A DNA stretch of 64,000 nt from assembly GCF_003850565.1 (NCBI RefSeq), contig NZ_CP027706.1:3906001-3970000 (forward strand). The letters are read 5' to 3'. Source of the stretch: Pseudomonas sessilinigenes (GTDB lineage: Bacteria > Pseudomonadota > Gammaproteobacteria > Pseudomonadales > Pseudomonadaceae). This document shows, piece by piece, positions 18,324 to 27,932 of this stretch; the first letter of the stretch is position 1, and each line of letters starts with the position of its first letter. Below the pieces are notes generated by a model that worked only from the letters and a program-made list of their open reading frames with translations, searched no databases and was not told the origin of the DNA. Made by a program: the position numbers and the translations under genes.

Positions 18324-18956
18324 ATGGTGCTTGAGACATGGCTGGCGTTTTTCGCCGCCAGTTGGGTAATCAGTCTTTCTCCGGGAGCCGGCGCGATCGC
18401 GTCGATGTCCTGTGGCCTGCAATATGGCTTCTGGCGCGGTTACTGGAACGCCCTGGGACTGCAACTGGGCCTGGCCATGCAGATTGCCATCGTCGCGGCG
18501 GGTGTCGGCGCGATCCTGGCAGCTTCCGCCACGGCCTTCTACGCCATCAAATGGTTCGGCGTGGCCTACCTGGTGTACCTGGCAGTCAAGCAATGGCGCT
18601 CCGTGCCCAGCGATCTTAGCGACGACGCGGCCATCCGGCCGATCGGCAAGCCCCTGGCCCTGGTGTTCCGCGGGTTCCTGGTGAACATCAGCAACCCCAA
18701 GGCCCTGGTGTTCATGCTGGCGGTATTGCCACAGTTCATCGACCCCCATGCGCCGTTGCTCAAGCAGTACCTGATCCTTGGCGCCACCATGATCGTCGTC
18801 GACCTGATCGTCATGGCCGGCTATACCGGGCTGGCTTCCAAGGTCCTGCGTCTGTTGCGCACCCCGGTCCAGCAGCGGCGTATGAACCGTACCTTCGCCG
18901 GCCTGTTCCTGGGCGCGGCGGGCTTGTTGGCGACCATCCGCAAGGCTGCGGTCTAG
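18324..18956 (+). CDS. LysE/RhtB family amino-acid exporter
   Basis: A 210-residue inner-membrane protein with about six membrane segments. The LysE family signature SLSPGAGAIASMSCGLQYGFWRGYWNALG is at the N-terminal end, and NISNPKALVFMLAVLPQFID is in the middle loop. The substrate is probably an amino acid or derivative and cannot be named. Start ATG 18324 has GAGGTG 5 nt upstream. A terminator follows. Confidence 0.9.
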   Translation: MVLETWLAFFAASWVISLSPGAGAIASMSCGLQYGFWRGYWNALGLQLGLAMQIAIVAAGVGAILAASATAFYAIKWFGVAYLVYLAVKQWRSVPSDLSDDAAIRPIGKPLALVFRGFLVNISNPKALVFMLAVLPQFIDPHAPLLKQYLILGATMIVVDLIVMAGYTGLASKVLRLLRTPVQQRRMNRTFAGLFLGAAGLLATIRKAAV

Positions 18957-18966
18957 TTGTCCCGGC

Positions 18967-18997
18967 AAAAAAAAGGCGACCTGCGGGTCGCCTTTTT
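18967..18997. terminator. Bidirectional terminator, LysE gene / CsgG-like gene
   Basis: GGCGACC/GGTCGCC stem with a 4-nt loop, flanked by an A8 run and a T5 run. Works for both convergent transcripts. Confidence 0.92.
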
Positions 18998-19011
18998 CAT
19001 TGCCTGCCTGC

Positions 19012-19755
19012 TCAGCGCAGGATCACCGGAGCGGTGTCCGCTGGCAGGTTGTTGCGGGCCGGCGCCTGGCCCTGGGGCGCGTAGCCGCCGCGGCCCAGTT
19101 GCTCGGCCATCTGCCGGGTGACATCCTCGCCCAGGGCCTTGGAGACTTCGCGTACCACCCGTGGGCGGTTCAGCGAGACACGAATGTCGCGACTGTTCAC
19201 CAGCTTGGTGTCCTGGCCTTCGCCCATGGCGGTGAACGCCGAGGTGATCTCGAAGGTGCGGGTGTTGATCAGGCTGAAGTCCGCCACCAGGGTCAGGCCC
19301 AGGACCGCCGAGTAGCTGTTGGTTTCAGCAATCTCGTTGATGTCCTGGGTGAAGTCGATGTCCGACACCGTGCCGAACAGCACGTAGTCGGCACCCTTGA
19401 AGTTGCCAGCCTTGATGCGCTTGATCACGTCGTAGACGTTGGCCTTGGACGACTCGGTGTGGGGCGAACCCTGCACCAGCTGGAACATCCCGGACTTGAG
19501 GATCCCGCCCTTGATGTCGCCGGTGAACTTGCGCAGCTCGCCTTCCTCGATGTAGCTGGTGCTGGCTTCCAGCTCGTTGTAGCTGGATGAGCCGCTGGCG
19601 CTGTAGTAGCCCTCGCGGTAGTTCTGCTGGGCAGAGACCACGTGGATGTATTCTTCTACGCGCTCCTGGTAGGCCAGGTCCATGACTGCGACTTTAGGGG
19701 CCGCCTGTGCGCCGAACGCGCAGGCCAGGGCCAGGATGCCAATCCATGCACGCAT
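19012..19755 (-). CDS. CsgG-like exported protein
   Basis: A 247-residue exported protein of the CsgG/HfaB-like superfamily. The signal peptide (about 18 residues, ends AQA) has no good lipobox, unlike curli CsgG. The KVAVMDLAYQERV start, the KANVYDVIKRIKAGNFKGADYVLFGTVSDIDF core and a VSLNRPRVVREVSKALGEDVTRQMAEQL C-terminal helix fit the fold. Last gene of a four-gene minus-strand operon, 3 nt after the LpoB-like stop. Function unproven; it may act with the LpoB-like protein. Confidence 0.75.
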   Translation of the reverse strand: MRAWIGILALACAFGAQAAPKVAVMDLAYQERVEEYIHVVSAQQNYREGYYSASGSSSYNELEASTSYIEEGELRKFTGDIKGGILKSGMFQLVQGSPHTESSKANVYDVIKRIKAGNFKGADYVLFGTVSDIDFTQDINEIAETNSYSAVLGLTLVADFSLINTRTFEITSAFTAMGEGQDTKLVNSRDIRVSLNRPRVVREVSKALGEDVTRQMAEQLGRGGYAPQGQAPARNNLPADTAPVILR

Positions 19756-19758
19756 TGC

Positions 19759-20346
19759 TTAGCGCTCCGTGGTCTTGCGGATCTCTTTCTCGTCCATCCA
19801 TTCGGCCAGACCGCTCTCGACGTCGATCAGTTGCAGGCTGAATTTGTAGAAGACGTCCTTGTAGTCGCTGCTGCGCTTGACGATGGAGCTGATGGAGCCT
19901 TCCAGGCGGTATTTGGCGGCGACCATGTTGCCGGTCTTGGCCACAGTGGACTTCTTGTACAGGCCGCTCTGGTTCTGCAGCTTGAGCTGGTCGACCTGGC
20001 TCTGCATGGCGTTGTTGTCGCTGGCGAAACGTGCGGTGCCGGACTTCATCAACTGGGTCTTGATCGACGTGGTGATCTCACGGGTATCGATGTACTCGCT
20101 GGTCTTGTTCTTCACGTCGTAGACCTGGACCACCGGGCGGCCCTGGAGGATGCCGGACTGGGCCAGGGAGCGGGTCATGGACTCGGCGATCATCTGCAGG
20201 TCGGTGGAGCCGAACTCGTTGGTCACCAGTTCCACGGCCTTGCTATCGCCGTAGCTGATGTTCTTGCCACCCAGGACCGGGGAGTTGTTGGCGCAGCCGC
20301 TGGCCAGCAGGGCGACCACGGCGAGGAAGGAAAAGCGTGCAAACAT
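19759..20346 (-). CDS. LpoB-like penicillin-binding-protein activator lipoprotein
   Basis: A 195-residue lipoprotein. The lipobox LASGC puts the mature N-terminus at Cys18, and the next residue is Ala, so outer-membrane targeting is expected. The mature domain has the LpoB/CsgG-related fold (IAESMTRSLAQSGIL, TTSIKTQLMKSGTARF, AKYRLEGSISSIVKRSSDYKDVFYKFSLQLIDVESG). E. coli LpoB reaches through the peptidoglycan to activate PBP1b; here the linker after Cys is short. The E. coli neighbour YcfL is also present upstream. Confidence 0.82.
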   Translation of the reverse strand: MFARFSFLAVVALLASGCANNSPVLGGKNISYGDSKAVELVTNEFGSTDLQMIAESMTRSLAQSGILQGRPVVQVYDVKNKTSEYIDTREITTSIKTQLMKSGTARFASDNNAMQSQVDQLKLQNQSGLYKKSTVAKTGNMVAAKYRLEGSISSIVKRSSDYKDVFYKFSLQLIDVESGLAEWMDEKEIRKTTER

Positions 20347-20379
20347 GATGGGTTCTCTTGATCGGGTTTCAGGGACGGC

Positions 20380-20751
20380 TTATTGGGTTTTGACTTCCAT
20401 GCGAAAGTCGGTGGCCTTGGGGACCGGTGCGATGGCAGGCAGGAAGGTGGCCTGGGCCGCGTACAGGTTGAAGACCTTCCAGCTTTCTTCATCGGCGACC
20501 GGGAAGCCGTCGTCGCCCAGCCAGACAAAGCGGTAGTACATGGTCATGTTGGTGTGGCTGGTGTTGTTCAGCGCCACCTTGACCGTCAGGAAGCCGTTTT
20601 CACGGGCGACCCGCATCGCCCCGATGGCGATGTTGTTGAACTTGTTCATGACCACCACCTTGCTGGCGGCGCTGCCGGGAGCAGGGGGCGGAGGGGTGGC
20701 ACAACCGGCCAGGAGGGCCAGGGTGGCGACGGCGAGAAGTTTCAAGCGCAT
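20380..20751 (-). CDS. YcfL-type lipoprotein (DUF1425)
   Basis: A 123-residue lipoprotein. Lipobox LLAGC, then a Pro-rich linker and a single beta-rich domain (VVVMNKFNNIAIGAMRVARENGFLTVKVALNNTS). The YcfL family is encoded next to lpoB in enterobacteria and vibrios, as here. No activity is known. It starts 12 nt after the upstream gene and ends 33 nt before the LpoB-like gene. Confidence 0.82.
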   Translation of the reverse strand: MRLKLLAVATLALLAGCATPPPPAPGSAASKVVVMNKFNNIAIGAMRVARENGFLTVKVALNNTSHTNMTMYYRFVWLGDDGFPVADEESWKVFNLYAAQATFLPAIAPVPKATDFRMEVKTQ

Positions 20752-20763
20752 GGGAGTCTCTGC

Positions 20764-22245
20764 TCAGGGGCGTTGGTTGCTGGCCATGTTCTGGCCGACG
20801 TGGTTCGGGATGACCTGGGCGGCCAGGCCACTGCTGAATACCTGGTTGCCAACCACCCGCAGGGCAATCACCTGGTAACGCTGGTCGACCTTGACCTGCA
20901 CCTGGGTGCCACCAAGCGCATTGGGCAAGCTGAGCTTGTGCTCGCCTTGCTTGAGGCGCAGGCGTGTGACCTGGGTGTAGTCCGGCAGGGTGCGCCAGGT
21001 ACGTGTATCGGCACCCTCGGTCACGGCCGAAGCCAGGCCGACCGCCAGGCTGGCCAGCGGGTTGACCTCGTTGAGGTTCTTTTGCGCCACGCCGCGGCTC
21101 ACGGCGCGCACGGTGGTGCGCAGGATGATGCCTGGCATGTCGTCGCGCAGGGCACGGCGTGACATGGCGGTGGTGCTGTTGAGCAGGGTCAGCTCTTGTT
21201 GCTGGCCATCGATGCCGATCTGGGCGAAGGCCTGGGTCGAGTTATCGGCCTTGATCACCGGGAACGACAGCGGGGTGATCACCAGCTTGTCGCGGATCGG
21301 GATAGGCAGGGGAATGCGCACCGAGTCACGGGCCGGTGCCAGTCCGCTTTGCACCACGATCAGGACGTCGCTCTCATCCGCTGCCAGGGCGGCAATCGCC
21401 GGTGCCTTGGCTGGAGTCTTGGCGGCGCTCTTGTGCCTGGACTTGGCAGGGGCCTGGACCTGAGGCACCTCTACGGGGGCGTCGAGGTTCAGCAGGGCCT
21501 GTTCCAGCAAGGGTGTGTTGGGGCGCAGTTCAGCGGCTTTGCGGTAGCCGGGCGCGGCCAGGTCCTTTTCGCCCAGGGCTTCGTAGACGAAGCCTGACAG
21601 ATAGTGACTGAAGGCACTCTGGTAGCTGTTTTTCAGGTTGACCACATCTGGTGCATCGAGGGCTTCGACCGGGTAGCCCTGGAGGTCCTTGTACTGGGTC
21701 TTGATCCCTTGCTTCTCGGCTTCGTCTTCGCGCTTGAGGTATTCCTTGTCCCGCAGTTCGGCGATCACCGCCTCGCGCTCGTGGGTCTTCTTGATCGCCA
21801 TGCGGGCGCCGTCGAAGTCGTTGTTGGCCAGCAGGTTCATGGCCATCTGGGTGGTCAGCATGACTTTTTCGTAGTCATAACCTTCGTAGCGACGAACCTT
21901 GTCGTTGATCAGGAAACTGCCGAACTGGGCCAGGTACTTGTCGGTATCGAGCTTGACCGAGTCTTCCCAGGTGCCCACTACCTGGTCGGCATGGCCCCAG
22001 GCTGCCTGGCTGCCGTTCAGGTCGCCCTTGGACCGCAGCAACTCGCCCTTTTCGAAGTAATAGAGCAGGTCTTTGTCTTCACCCTGGTTGTGCTTCTCCA
22101 GCAGGGTCAGGGCGGCGTCGATGTTGCCGGCGCGCAGCTGCTGGTTGGTTTCCTGAAGCTCGTTGTCGTAGCTGCGAAAGGCCGAGCAGCCGGCGAGCAG
22201 AGTGACTGCGCCGAGCGCAATCGTGGGGAGGGCGCGGGATGCCAT
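20764..22245 (-). CDS. COG3014 family lipoprotein with TPR-like repeats
   Basis: A 493-residue lipoprotein, first gene of the operon. Start ATG 22245 gives the signal peptide MASRALPTIALGAVTLLAGC with lipobox LLAGC and Ser at +2. Residues about 25-270 look like TPR-type helices (GNIDAALTLLEKHN, KGELLRSKGDLNGSQAAWGHAD, YRKAAELRPNTPLLEQALL). A Lys/Ala/Pro linker follows (about 275-300), then a beta-rich C-terminal domain (about 310-490). COG3014 has no established biochemical function. It is probably an outer-membrane scaffold for the following YcfL, LpoB-like and CsgG-like proteins. Confidence 0.8.
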   Translation of the reverse strand: MASRALPTIALGAVTLLAGCSAFRSYDNELQETNQQLRAGNIDAALTLLEKHNQGEDKDLLYYFEKGELLRSKGDLNGSQAAWGHADQVVGTWEDSVKLDTDKYLAQFGSFLINDKVRRYEGYDYEKVMLTTQMAMNLLANNDFDGARMAIKKTHEREAVIAELRDKEYLKREDEAEKQGIKTQYKDLQGYPVEALDAPDVVNLKNSYQSAFSHYLSGFVYEALGEKDLAAPGYRKAAELRPNTPLLEQALLNLDAPVEVPQVQAPAKSRHKSAAKTPAKAPAIAALAADESDVLIVVQSGLAPARDSVRIPLPIPIRDKLVITPLSFPVIKADNSTQAFAQIGIDGQQQELTLLNSTTAMSRRALRDDMPGIILRTTVRAVSRGVAQKNLNEVNPLASLAVGLASAVTEGADTRTWRTLPDYTQVTRLRLKQGEHKLSLPNALGGTQVQVKVDQRYQVIALRVVGNQVFSSGLAAQVIPNHVGQNMASNQRP

Positions 22246-22739
22246 GGGTACTTCTTCTTCCCTGAGTGAGACAGCCTGGCAGCGGGTCGGGCTGGACGAA
22301 CCCTCTGGCAGGAACACTGGCGATCCTGCCAATTCCTCATAAAAAGAGGAGCTAAAATGCCATTTCGCGATAACGAGGGCGCGGCATTATAGACGTGGGT
22401 TTTGGCTATGTAATGGCTTTTTAACGCCGTTTTGATTTGCTATTGCCACTATGTGAGCTGTTGCACACGGACTTTGAGCAGCGCTTGGGGTGGGCAAGAT
22501 GCATCTCGGCTCGGGTCATGGCCAGGGCTGAAACGTTTGATCCAGGATGATTTTTACCGGGCTGTAATAGCTGCTTGAACCCGCTGGATTGCACCTGGAG
22601 AAGGCGGGCCGACTAATGAAACCAAGGGCCAGAGCCATTGCTCGGTTTTCGAAGATGTTTCCGTGGGTCGATAAGCCTTGAGTGAAACCGATTGGGAGGG
22701 AACAATATGTTACTTCGTATTTCCCTTTGAGAATCGTTC
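22246..22739. other. 494-bp divergent spacer
   Basis: Holds promoters for the lipoprotein operon (leftward) and the cytochrome-FTR1 gene (rightward). The part at 22330-22450 is AT-rich compared with its surroundings and includes a short TCCTC-ATAAAA-GAGGA repeat. No gene is visible except the seven-codon ORF listed separately. I cannot place a reliable -35/-10 pair. Confidence 0.5.
22707..22730 (+). CDS. Putative seven-codon leader peptide
   Basis: ATG-TTA-CTT-CGT-ATT-TCC-CTT-TGA (MLLRISL) preceded by a strong Shine-Dalgarno GGGAGGG at 22694-22700 with 6-nt spacing. It ends 9 nt before the ATG of the FTR1 fusion, whose own ribosome site (GAGA) is weak and overlaps the leader stop. This arrangement suggests translational coupling or reinitiation. 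It is only a sequence-based guess. Confidence 0.4.
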   Translation: MLLRISL

Positions 22740-24638
22740 ATGACTGCCCCTTCCCGTTTACTGGCGTTGCTGGTACTGCCGGTACTGGTGTTCTGCAGCT
22801 TCAACCTCCTGGCCGATACCATCGACGGTGCTCCCAAGGCACTGCACTTGTTGGACTACATCGGCGCGGACTATCCGGCCACGGTGGAGGATGGCAAGGT
22901 CATCGATGACTCCGAGTATCGCGAGCAGGTGGAGTTTCTCGGGGTATTGCAGGGGCTGATCGCCGATCTGCCTGCCAAGCCCGAGAAGGCCGAGCTGGAA
23001 CAGGGCATCGCCAGCCTGCGCAAGGCCGTCGATGAGCGTGTGGATGGCAATCAGGTCGCACGCCTGGCCCGGCAGATGGGCGCTCGGCTGGCGGTGGCCT
23101 ATGAGGTCAGCCAGGCACCGATCATCACTCCGGACCCTTCTCGTGGGGCTCCCTTGTACGCCCAGCACTGCTCGGTGTGCCATGGCCAGCAGGGGGCCGG
23201 TGACGGCCCGGCGGGTGTCGGCATGACGCCACCACCGGCCAACCTGCGGGACGCTGCGCGTCTGGACCGCCTGAGCCTGTATGCCATCTACAACACCCTG
23301 GGCCTGGGCGTGGAAGGCACTGACATGCCGTCGTTCGCCGATCAACTGGATGATCGCCAGCGTTGGGACCTGGCGACCTATATCGCCGGTTTCAGTGCCG
23401 ATCCGGCGGCGGCCAAGAGCGAGCAGGGTTTCAACCTGGCCGATCTGGCCCGGCAGACCCCAGGCGAAGTCCTGGCGGCCCAGGGACCGCAGGCCGCCGC
23501 GACCTTCCGTGCCCAGCGCGCCCAGCCACCCCAGGCCAAGCGTGGCCCGGGGCAATTGCTGGACTATACCGCCTCGACCCTGGACAAGAGCCTGGCGGCC
23601 TACCGCAGCGGCGATCACGAACAGGCCTACGATCTCTCGGTCGCCGCGTACCTGGAAGGCTTCGAGCTGGTGGAAAGCTCCCTGGACAACGTCGATGCCG
23701 CCGTGCGCAAGGACACCGAAAAAGCCCTGATGGCCTACCGTCAGTCGCTGCAGGATGGCCTGCCGGTGGAGCAGGCCGAGCAGCGCCTGGAGGCGGCCAA
23801 GGCCAAGCTCAAGGAGTCCGCCGGACTGCTGGGCGGCGACAGCCTGAGCTGGTCCTTGAGCTTCATTTCCGGCCTGTTGATCCTTCTGCGTGAGGGGTTG
23901 GAGGCCATCCTGGTGCTGGCGGCGATCCTTGCATTCCTGCGCAACACCGGCCAGCAGTCGGCGGTACGCAGTGTCAACGTCGGTTGGGGCCTGGCCCTGC
24001 TCGCCGGGCTGGGGACCTGGGCCCTGGCAGCCTATGTGATCGATGTCAGCGGCTCCCAGCGAGAGCTGCTGGAGGGCGCCACGGCCTTGTTCGCCAGCGT
24101 CATGGTGTTGTGGCTCGGTGTGTGGATGCATGACCGCCGGCATGCGGCGGCCTGGCAGGACTACATCAAGAGCAGCCTGGTGGGAGGCGGTGGCCGCTTC
24201 GGTTTTGCGGTGCTGGCGTTCTTCTCGGTCTATCGCGAGCTGTTCGAAGTGATCCTGTTCTACGAGACCCTGTGGCTGCAGGCTGGTCCTGCCGGGCACA
24301 ACGCGGTACTGGCCGGTGGCGCCACCGCCCTGGTGCTGCTGGTGGGCCTGGCGTGGGTGATCCTGCGGGGTTCGGCCAAGTTGCCGCTGACGTTGTTCTT
24401 CAGCATCAACGCCGCGCTGCTGTGCGCCTTGTCGGTGGTGTTCGCCGGCCATGGCGTCAAGGCGCTGCAAGAGGCGGGGATCTTTGGTACTCGGCCGGTT
24501 CCGTTCTTCGATTTCGACTGGCTGGGCATTCATGCCGACGCCTATTCGCTTGGTGCCCAGGTGGTGGCGATCGTGGCGATCGTGGTGCTCTACACCCGTA
24601 GCCGGATGAGCGAAAAACAACGCCTGCAGGCTTCCTGA
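22740..24638 (+). CDS. Cytochrome c-FTR1 iron permease fusion
   Basis: 632 residues. Signal peptide (1-26), a helical periplasmic region, a class I cytochrome c domain with C144-S-V-C147-H148 and likely axial Met196 in GTDMPSF, a second helical region, then an FTR1 permease domain (about 370-620) with about seven membrane segments. Two RExxE iron-binding motifs are seen: R384-E-G-L-E388 and R499-E-L-F-E503. The heme domain could oxidise Fe(II) before import, replacing the multicopper oxidase partner of yeast Ftr1 (inference). Ends in a terminator hairpin. Confidence 0.9.
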   Translation: MTAPSRLLALLVLPVLVFCSFNLLADTIDGAPKALHLLDYIGADYPATVEDGKVIDDSEYREQVEFLGVLQGLIADLPAKPEKAELEQGIASLRKAVDERVDGNQVARLARQMGARLAVAYEVSQAPIITPDPSRGAPLYAQHCSVCHGQQGAGDGPAGVGMTPPPANLRDAARLDRLSLYAIYNTLGLGVEGTDMPSFADQLDDRQRWDLATYIAGFSADPAAAKSEQGFNLADLARQTPGEVLAAQGPQAAATFRAQRAQPPQAKRGPGQLLDYTASTLDKSLAAYRSGDHEQAYDLSVAAYLEGFELVESSLDNVDAAVRKDTEKALMAYRQSLQDGLPVEQAEQRLEAAKAKLKESAGLLGGDSLSWSLSFISGLLILLREGLEAILVLAAILAFLRNTGQQSAVRSVNVGWGLALLAGLGTWALAAYVIDVSGSQRELLEGATALFASVMVLWLGVWMHDRRHAAAWQDYIKSSLVGGGGRFGFAVLAFFSVYRELFEVILFYETLWLQAGPAGHNAVLAGGATALVLLVGLAWVILRGSAKLPLTLFFSINAALLCALSVVFAGHGVKALQEAGIFGTRPVPFFDFDWLGIHADAYSLGAQVVAIVAIVVLYTRSRMSEKQRLQAS

Positions 24639-24658
24639 GTCTCGGGGCGGGTTGATTG

Positions 24659-24696
24659 CGGGCAAGCTTGTCCCTTTGGGATGGCTTGCCCGTTTT
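24659..24696 (+). terminator. Terminator of FTR1 fusion gene
   Basis: CGGGCAAGC/GCTTGCCCG stem whose loop contains a second small stem TCCC-TTT-GGGA; TTTT follows. The arm also resembles the GCGGGCAAGC core of Pseudomonas REP sequences. Confidence 0.75.
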
Positions 24697-24718
24697 GCAT
24701 TTAGCGAGGAAAACATCA

Positions 24719-25174
24719 ATGCGTGTCTGGATCGATGCCGACGCTTGTCCCAAGGCCGCCAAGGAGCAGGTGGTGCGTTTTGCCCTCAAGCGGCAGTTCG
24801 AGGTGGTGCTGGTGGCTGGCCAGCCGCAGATCAAGCCCGCATTCGCCTGCGTCAAGCTGGTCGTGGTGCCCAGTGGCCCGGATGCCGCGGACGATTACCT
24901 GGTGGAGCACGCGGTGCCCGGCGAACTGGTGATCTGTAGCGATGTACCGCTGGCGGATCGCCTGGTGAAGAAGGGCGTGTCGGCTCTCGACTCCAGGGGC
25001 AAGGAGTTCGATGCGCAGAACATGGGCGAGCGCCTGGCGGTGCGCAACCTGTTCACCGATCTGCGCGAGCAGGGCCAGGTCAGCGGTGGCCAGGCACCTT
25101 ATGGCGATCGGGAGAAGCAGGCGTTCGCCAACGCCCTGGACCGCATCCTGACCAGGCTGGCGCGCCAGGCCTGA
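24719..25174 (+). CDS. UPF0178 (YaiI/YqxD) family protein
   Basis: A 151-residue cytoplasmic protein of the UPF0178 family, PIN/NYN-like in fold. N-terminal MRVWIDADACPKAAKEQV, with DADACP as the family hallmark; central GPDAADDYLVEHAVPGELVICSDVPLADRLVKKG, whose acidic residues could bind metal. Function not established; a nuclease role is only a fold-based guess. Start ATG 24719 has GAGGA 8 nt upstream. Confidence 0.9.
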   Translation: MRVWIDADACPKAAKEQVVRFALKRQFEVVLVAGQPQIKPAFACVKLVVVPSGPDAADDYLVEHAVPGELVICSDVPLADRLVKKGVSALDSRGKEFDAQNMGERLAVRNLFTDLREQGQVSGGQAPYGDREKQAFANALDRILTRLARQA

Positions 25175-25213
25175 TGTGGCCAGGGAGCGTATCCCTGGCT
25201 GTGGAAGATGGGA

Positions 25214-25882
25214 CTACTGCTGGTCCTGGTGGGTCAGCTCCAGTACCCGGTCCACCAGCTTGTTGATGCCCGAGGCTGCCTGGCTGATGGATTGCGCCAG
25301 CATGTAGGCCGGGGTGGTCACCAGTTTGCGCGCTGGATCCTCGATGATGTCGTCCACCGCGCACTCGGCGTGGGTGGCGCCCATCTTGCCCAACGCCGCC
25401 GCGGTGTCGGCATCGTTGCCGATGGTGCAGGTCACGCCGGGGCCATAGATCTTCGCCGCCATGGCCGGGGCGATGCACATCAGGCCTACCGGCTTGCCTG
25501 CCTCGGCAAAGGCTTCGGCCAGGGCCAGCACGTCCGCCTGCACCGAGCAGGCGGCACCTTCGGTGGCGAAGCTGGACAGGTTCTTGGCGGCGCCGAAGCC
25601 CCCGGGAATGATCAGCGCATCGAAATCATCGACATTGGCCTCGCGCACATCCTTGACCTGGCCCCGGGCAATACGCGCCGATTCCACCAGCACGTTGCGG
25701 GTCTCGGGCATGGCTTCGCCGGTCAGGTGGTTGAGCACATGCATCTGCGGGATATCCGGGGCGAAGCACTGCACCTGGGCGCCGCGCTGGTCGAGGCGCA
25801 ACAGGGTGATCACGCTTTCATGGATCTCGGCACCGTCGAAGACACCGCAACCGGAAAGGATCACTGCAACTTTTTTGCTCAT
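25214..25882 (-). CDS. elbB: ElbB glyoxalase (DJ-1/PfpI superfamily)
   Basis: 222 residues, cytoplasmic. The N-terminus KKVAVILSGCGVFDGAEIHESVI and the elbow DALIIPGGFGAAKNL place it in the ElbB branch of the DJ-1/PfpI class I glutamine amidotransferase-like fold. The nucleophile Cys is probably in GLMCIAPAM. E. coli ElbB has glyoxalase activity and was linked to isoprenoid synthesis. Start supported by GGAG 8 nt upstream. It converges on the UPF0178 gene. Confidence 0.92.
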   Translation of the reverse strand: MSKKVAVILSGCGVFDGAEIHESVITLLRLDQRGAQVQCFAPDIPQMHVLNHLTGEAMPETRNVLVESARIARGQVKDVREANVDDFDALIIPGGFGAAKNLSSFATEGAACSVQADVLALAEAFAEAGKPVGLMCIAPAMAAKIYGPGVTCTIGNDADTAAALGKMGATHAECAVDDIIEDPARKLVTTPAYMLAQSISQAASGINKLVDRVLELTHQDQQ

Positions 25883-26083
25883 GGGGTTTTCTCCAGGTTC
25901 ATCGCGCTAAATGCCCACCAGTTTGTCACCTGTGGCCAGGAAGGGGTATCGAGACTGCAAGCCAGGAGTCTGCCGGGGGCATGGGTTTGGAAAACGGTTG
26001 GGAGGGCGAGTTCAGCGCTCGAAGAGCGGTGGGGGTGACGGCAGGGCGGCGACCCAGTGGAAGTCGCCGCGCAGGGCAGGGGC

Positions 26084-26692
26084 TTACTCGGCGGGCTTTT
26101 TGTTCAGCTCGGCCTGCTCGGCTTCGTAGATCTGCTTGGCCAGGCGCGCATTCTTGAAGCGCCGCCGCAGCCACAGGCACAGGCCCACGACCAGCAACGC
26201 GCCCAGGACCCAGAGCTCGTACTTCTTGATGCTGCCGAGCATGCCTTCCATCACGGCGCCGAAGTGGAAGGCCGCTTGCGCCAGGGCTACGGCCCAGATG
26301 GCCGCGCCAATGCCGTTGAGCAGCAGGTAGCGGGCCGGCGGATAACCGGAAAGGCCGATGGCCACCGGCATCACGGTGCGCAGGCCGTAGACGAAGCGAA
26401 AGCTCAATACCCAGATGTCCGGGTGCTTGCGGATATGCTCCAGCGCCCGGTCACCCATCATCTGCCAGCGCGGTTTGCGCGCCAGCAACTTGCGGCCATG
26501 CTTGCGCCCCAGGAAGTACCACAGTTGGTCGCCGGCGTAGCTGCCAAAGAAGGCGACCACCATGACCAGGTTGATATCCATGTATCCACGGAACGCGAGA
26601 AACCCGGCGAGAACCAGAATGGTTTCGCCTTCGAAAAACGTACCGAGAAAGAGGGCGAAGTAGCCGAAATCCTGAAGAAATTGTTGGAGCAT
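26084..26692 (-). CDS. DedA family membrane protein
   Basis: A 202-residue inner-membrane protein with the SNARE-associated/VTT domain. Family motifs: FLGTFFEGETILVLAGFLA, FFGSYAGDQLWYFLGRKHG and RFVYGLRTVMPVAIGLSG. DedA proteins are thought to act as proton-coupled lipid (undecaprenyl-phosphate or phospholipid) translocases. The C-terminus is basic and then acidic (RRRFKNARLAKQIYEAEQAEL). It is read away from hemB. Confidence 0.92.
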   Translation of the reverse strand: MLQQFLQDFGYFALFLGTFFEGETILVLAGFLAFRGYMDINLVMVVAFFGSYAGDQLWYFLGRKHGRKLLARKPRWQMMGDRALEHIRKHPDIWVLSFRFVYGLRTVMPVAIGLSGYPPARYLLLNGIGAAIWAVALAQAAFHFGAVMEGMLGSIKKYELWVLGALLVVGLCLWLRRRFKNARLAKQIYEAEQAELNKKPAE

Positions 26693-26714
26693 TGTCTGGA
26701 TGCTGGCGAAATGA

Positions 26715-27914
<1,200 letters not shown>

Positions 27915-27932
27915 CCCTCCCAGGAACACGCG

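Noticed and set aside
22728..22740. Possible Fur box at the FTR1 start
   Set aside because: GAGAATCGTTC fits only part of the consensus and lacks the left half; too weak to call.
22758..24719. 653-codon antisense frame opposite the FTR1 fusion
   Set aside because: Mirror artefact of high third-position GC in the real gene; no recognisable domain.
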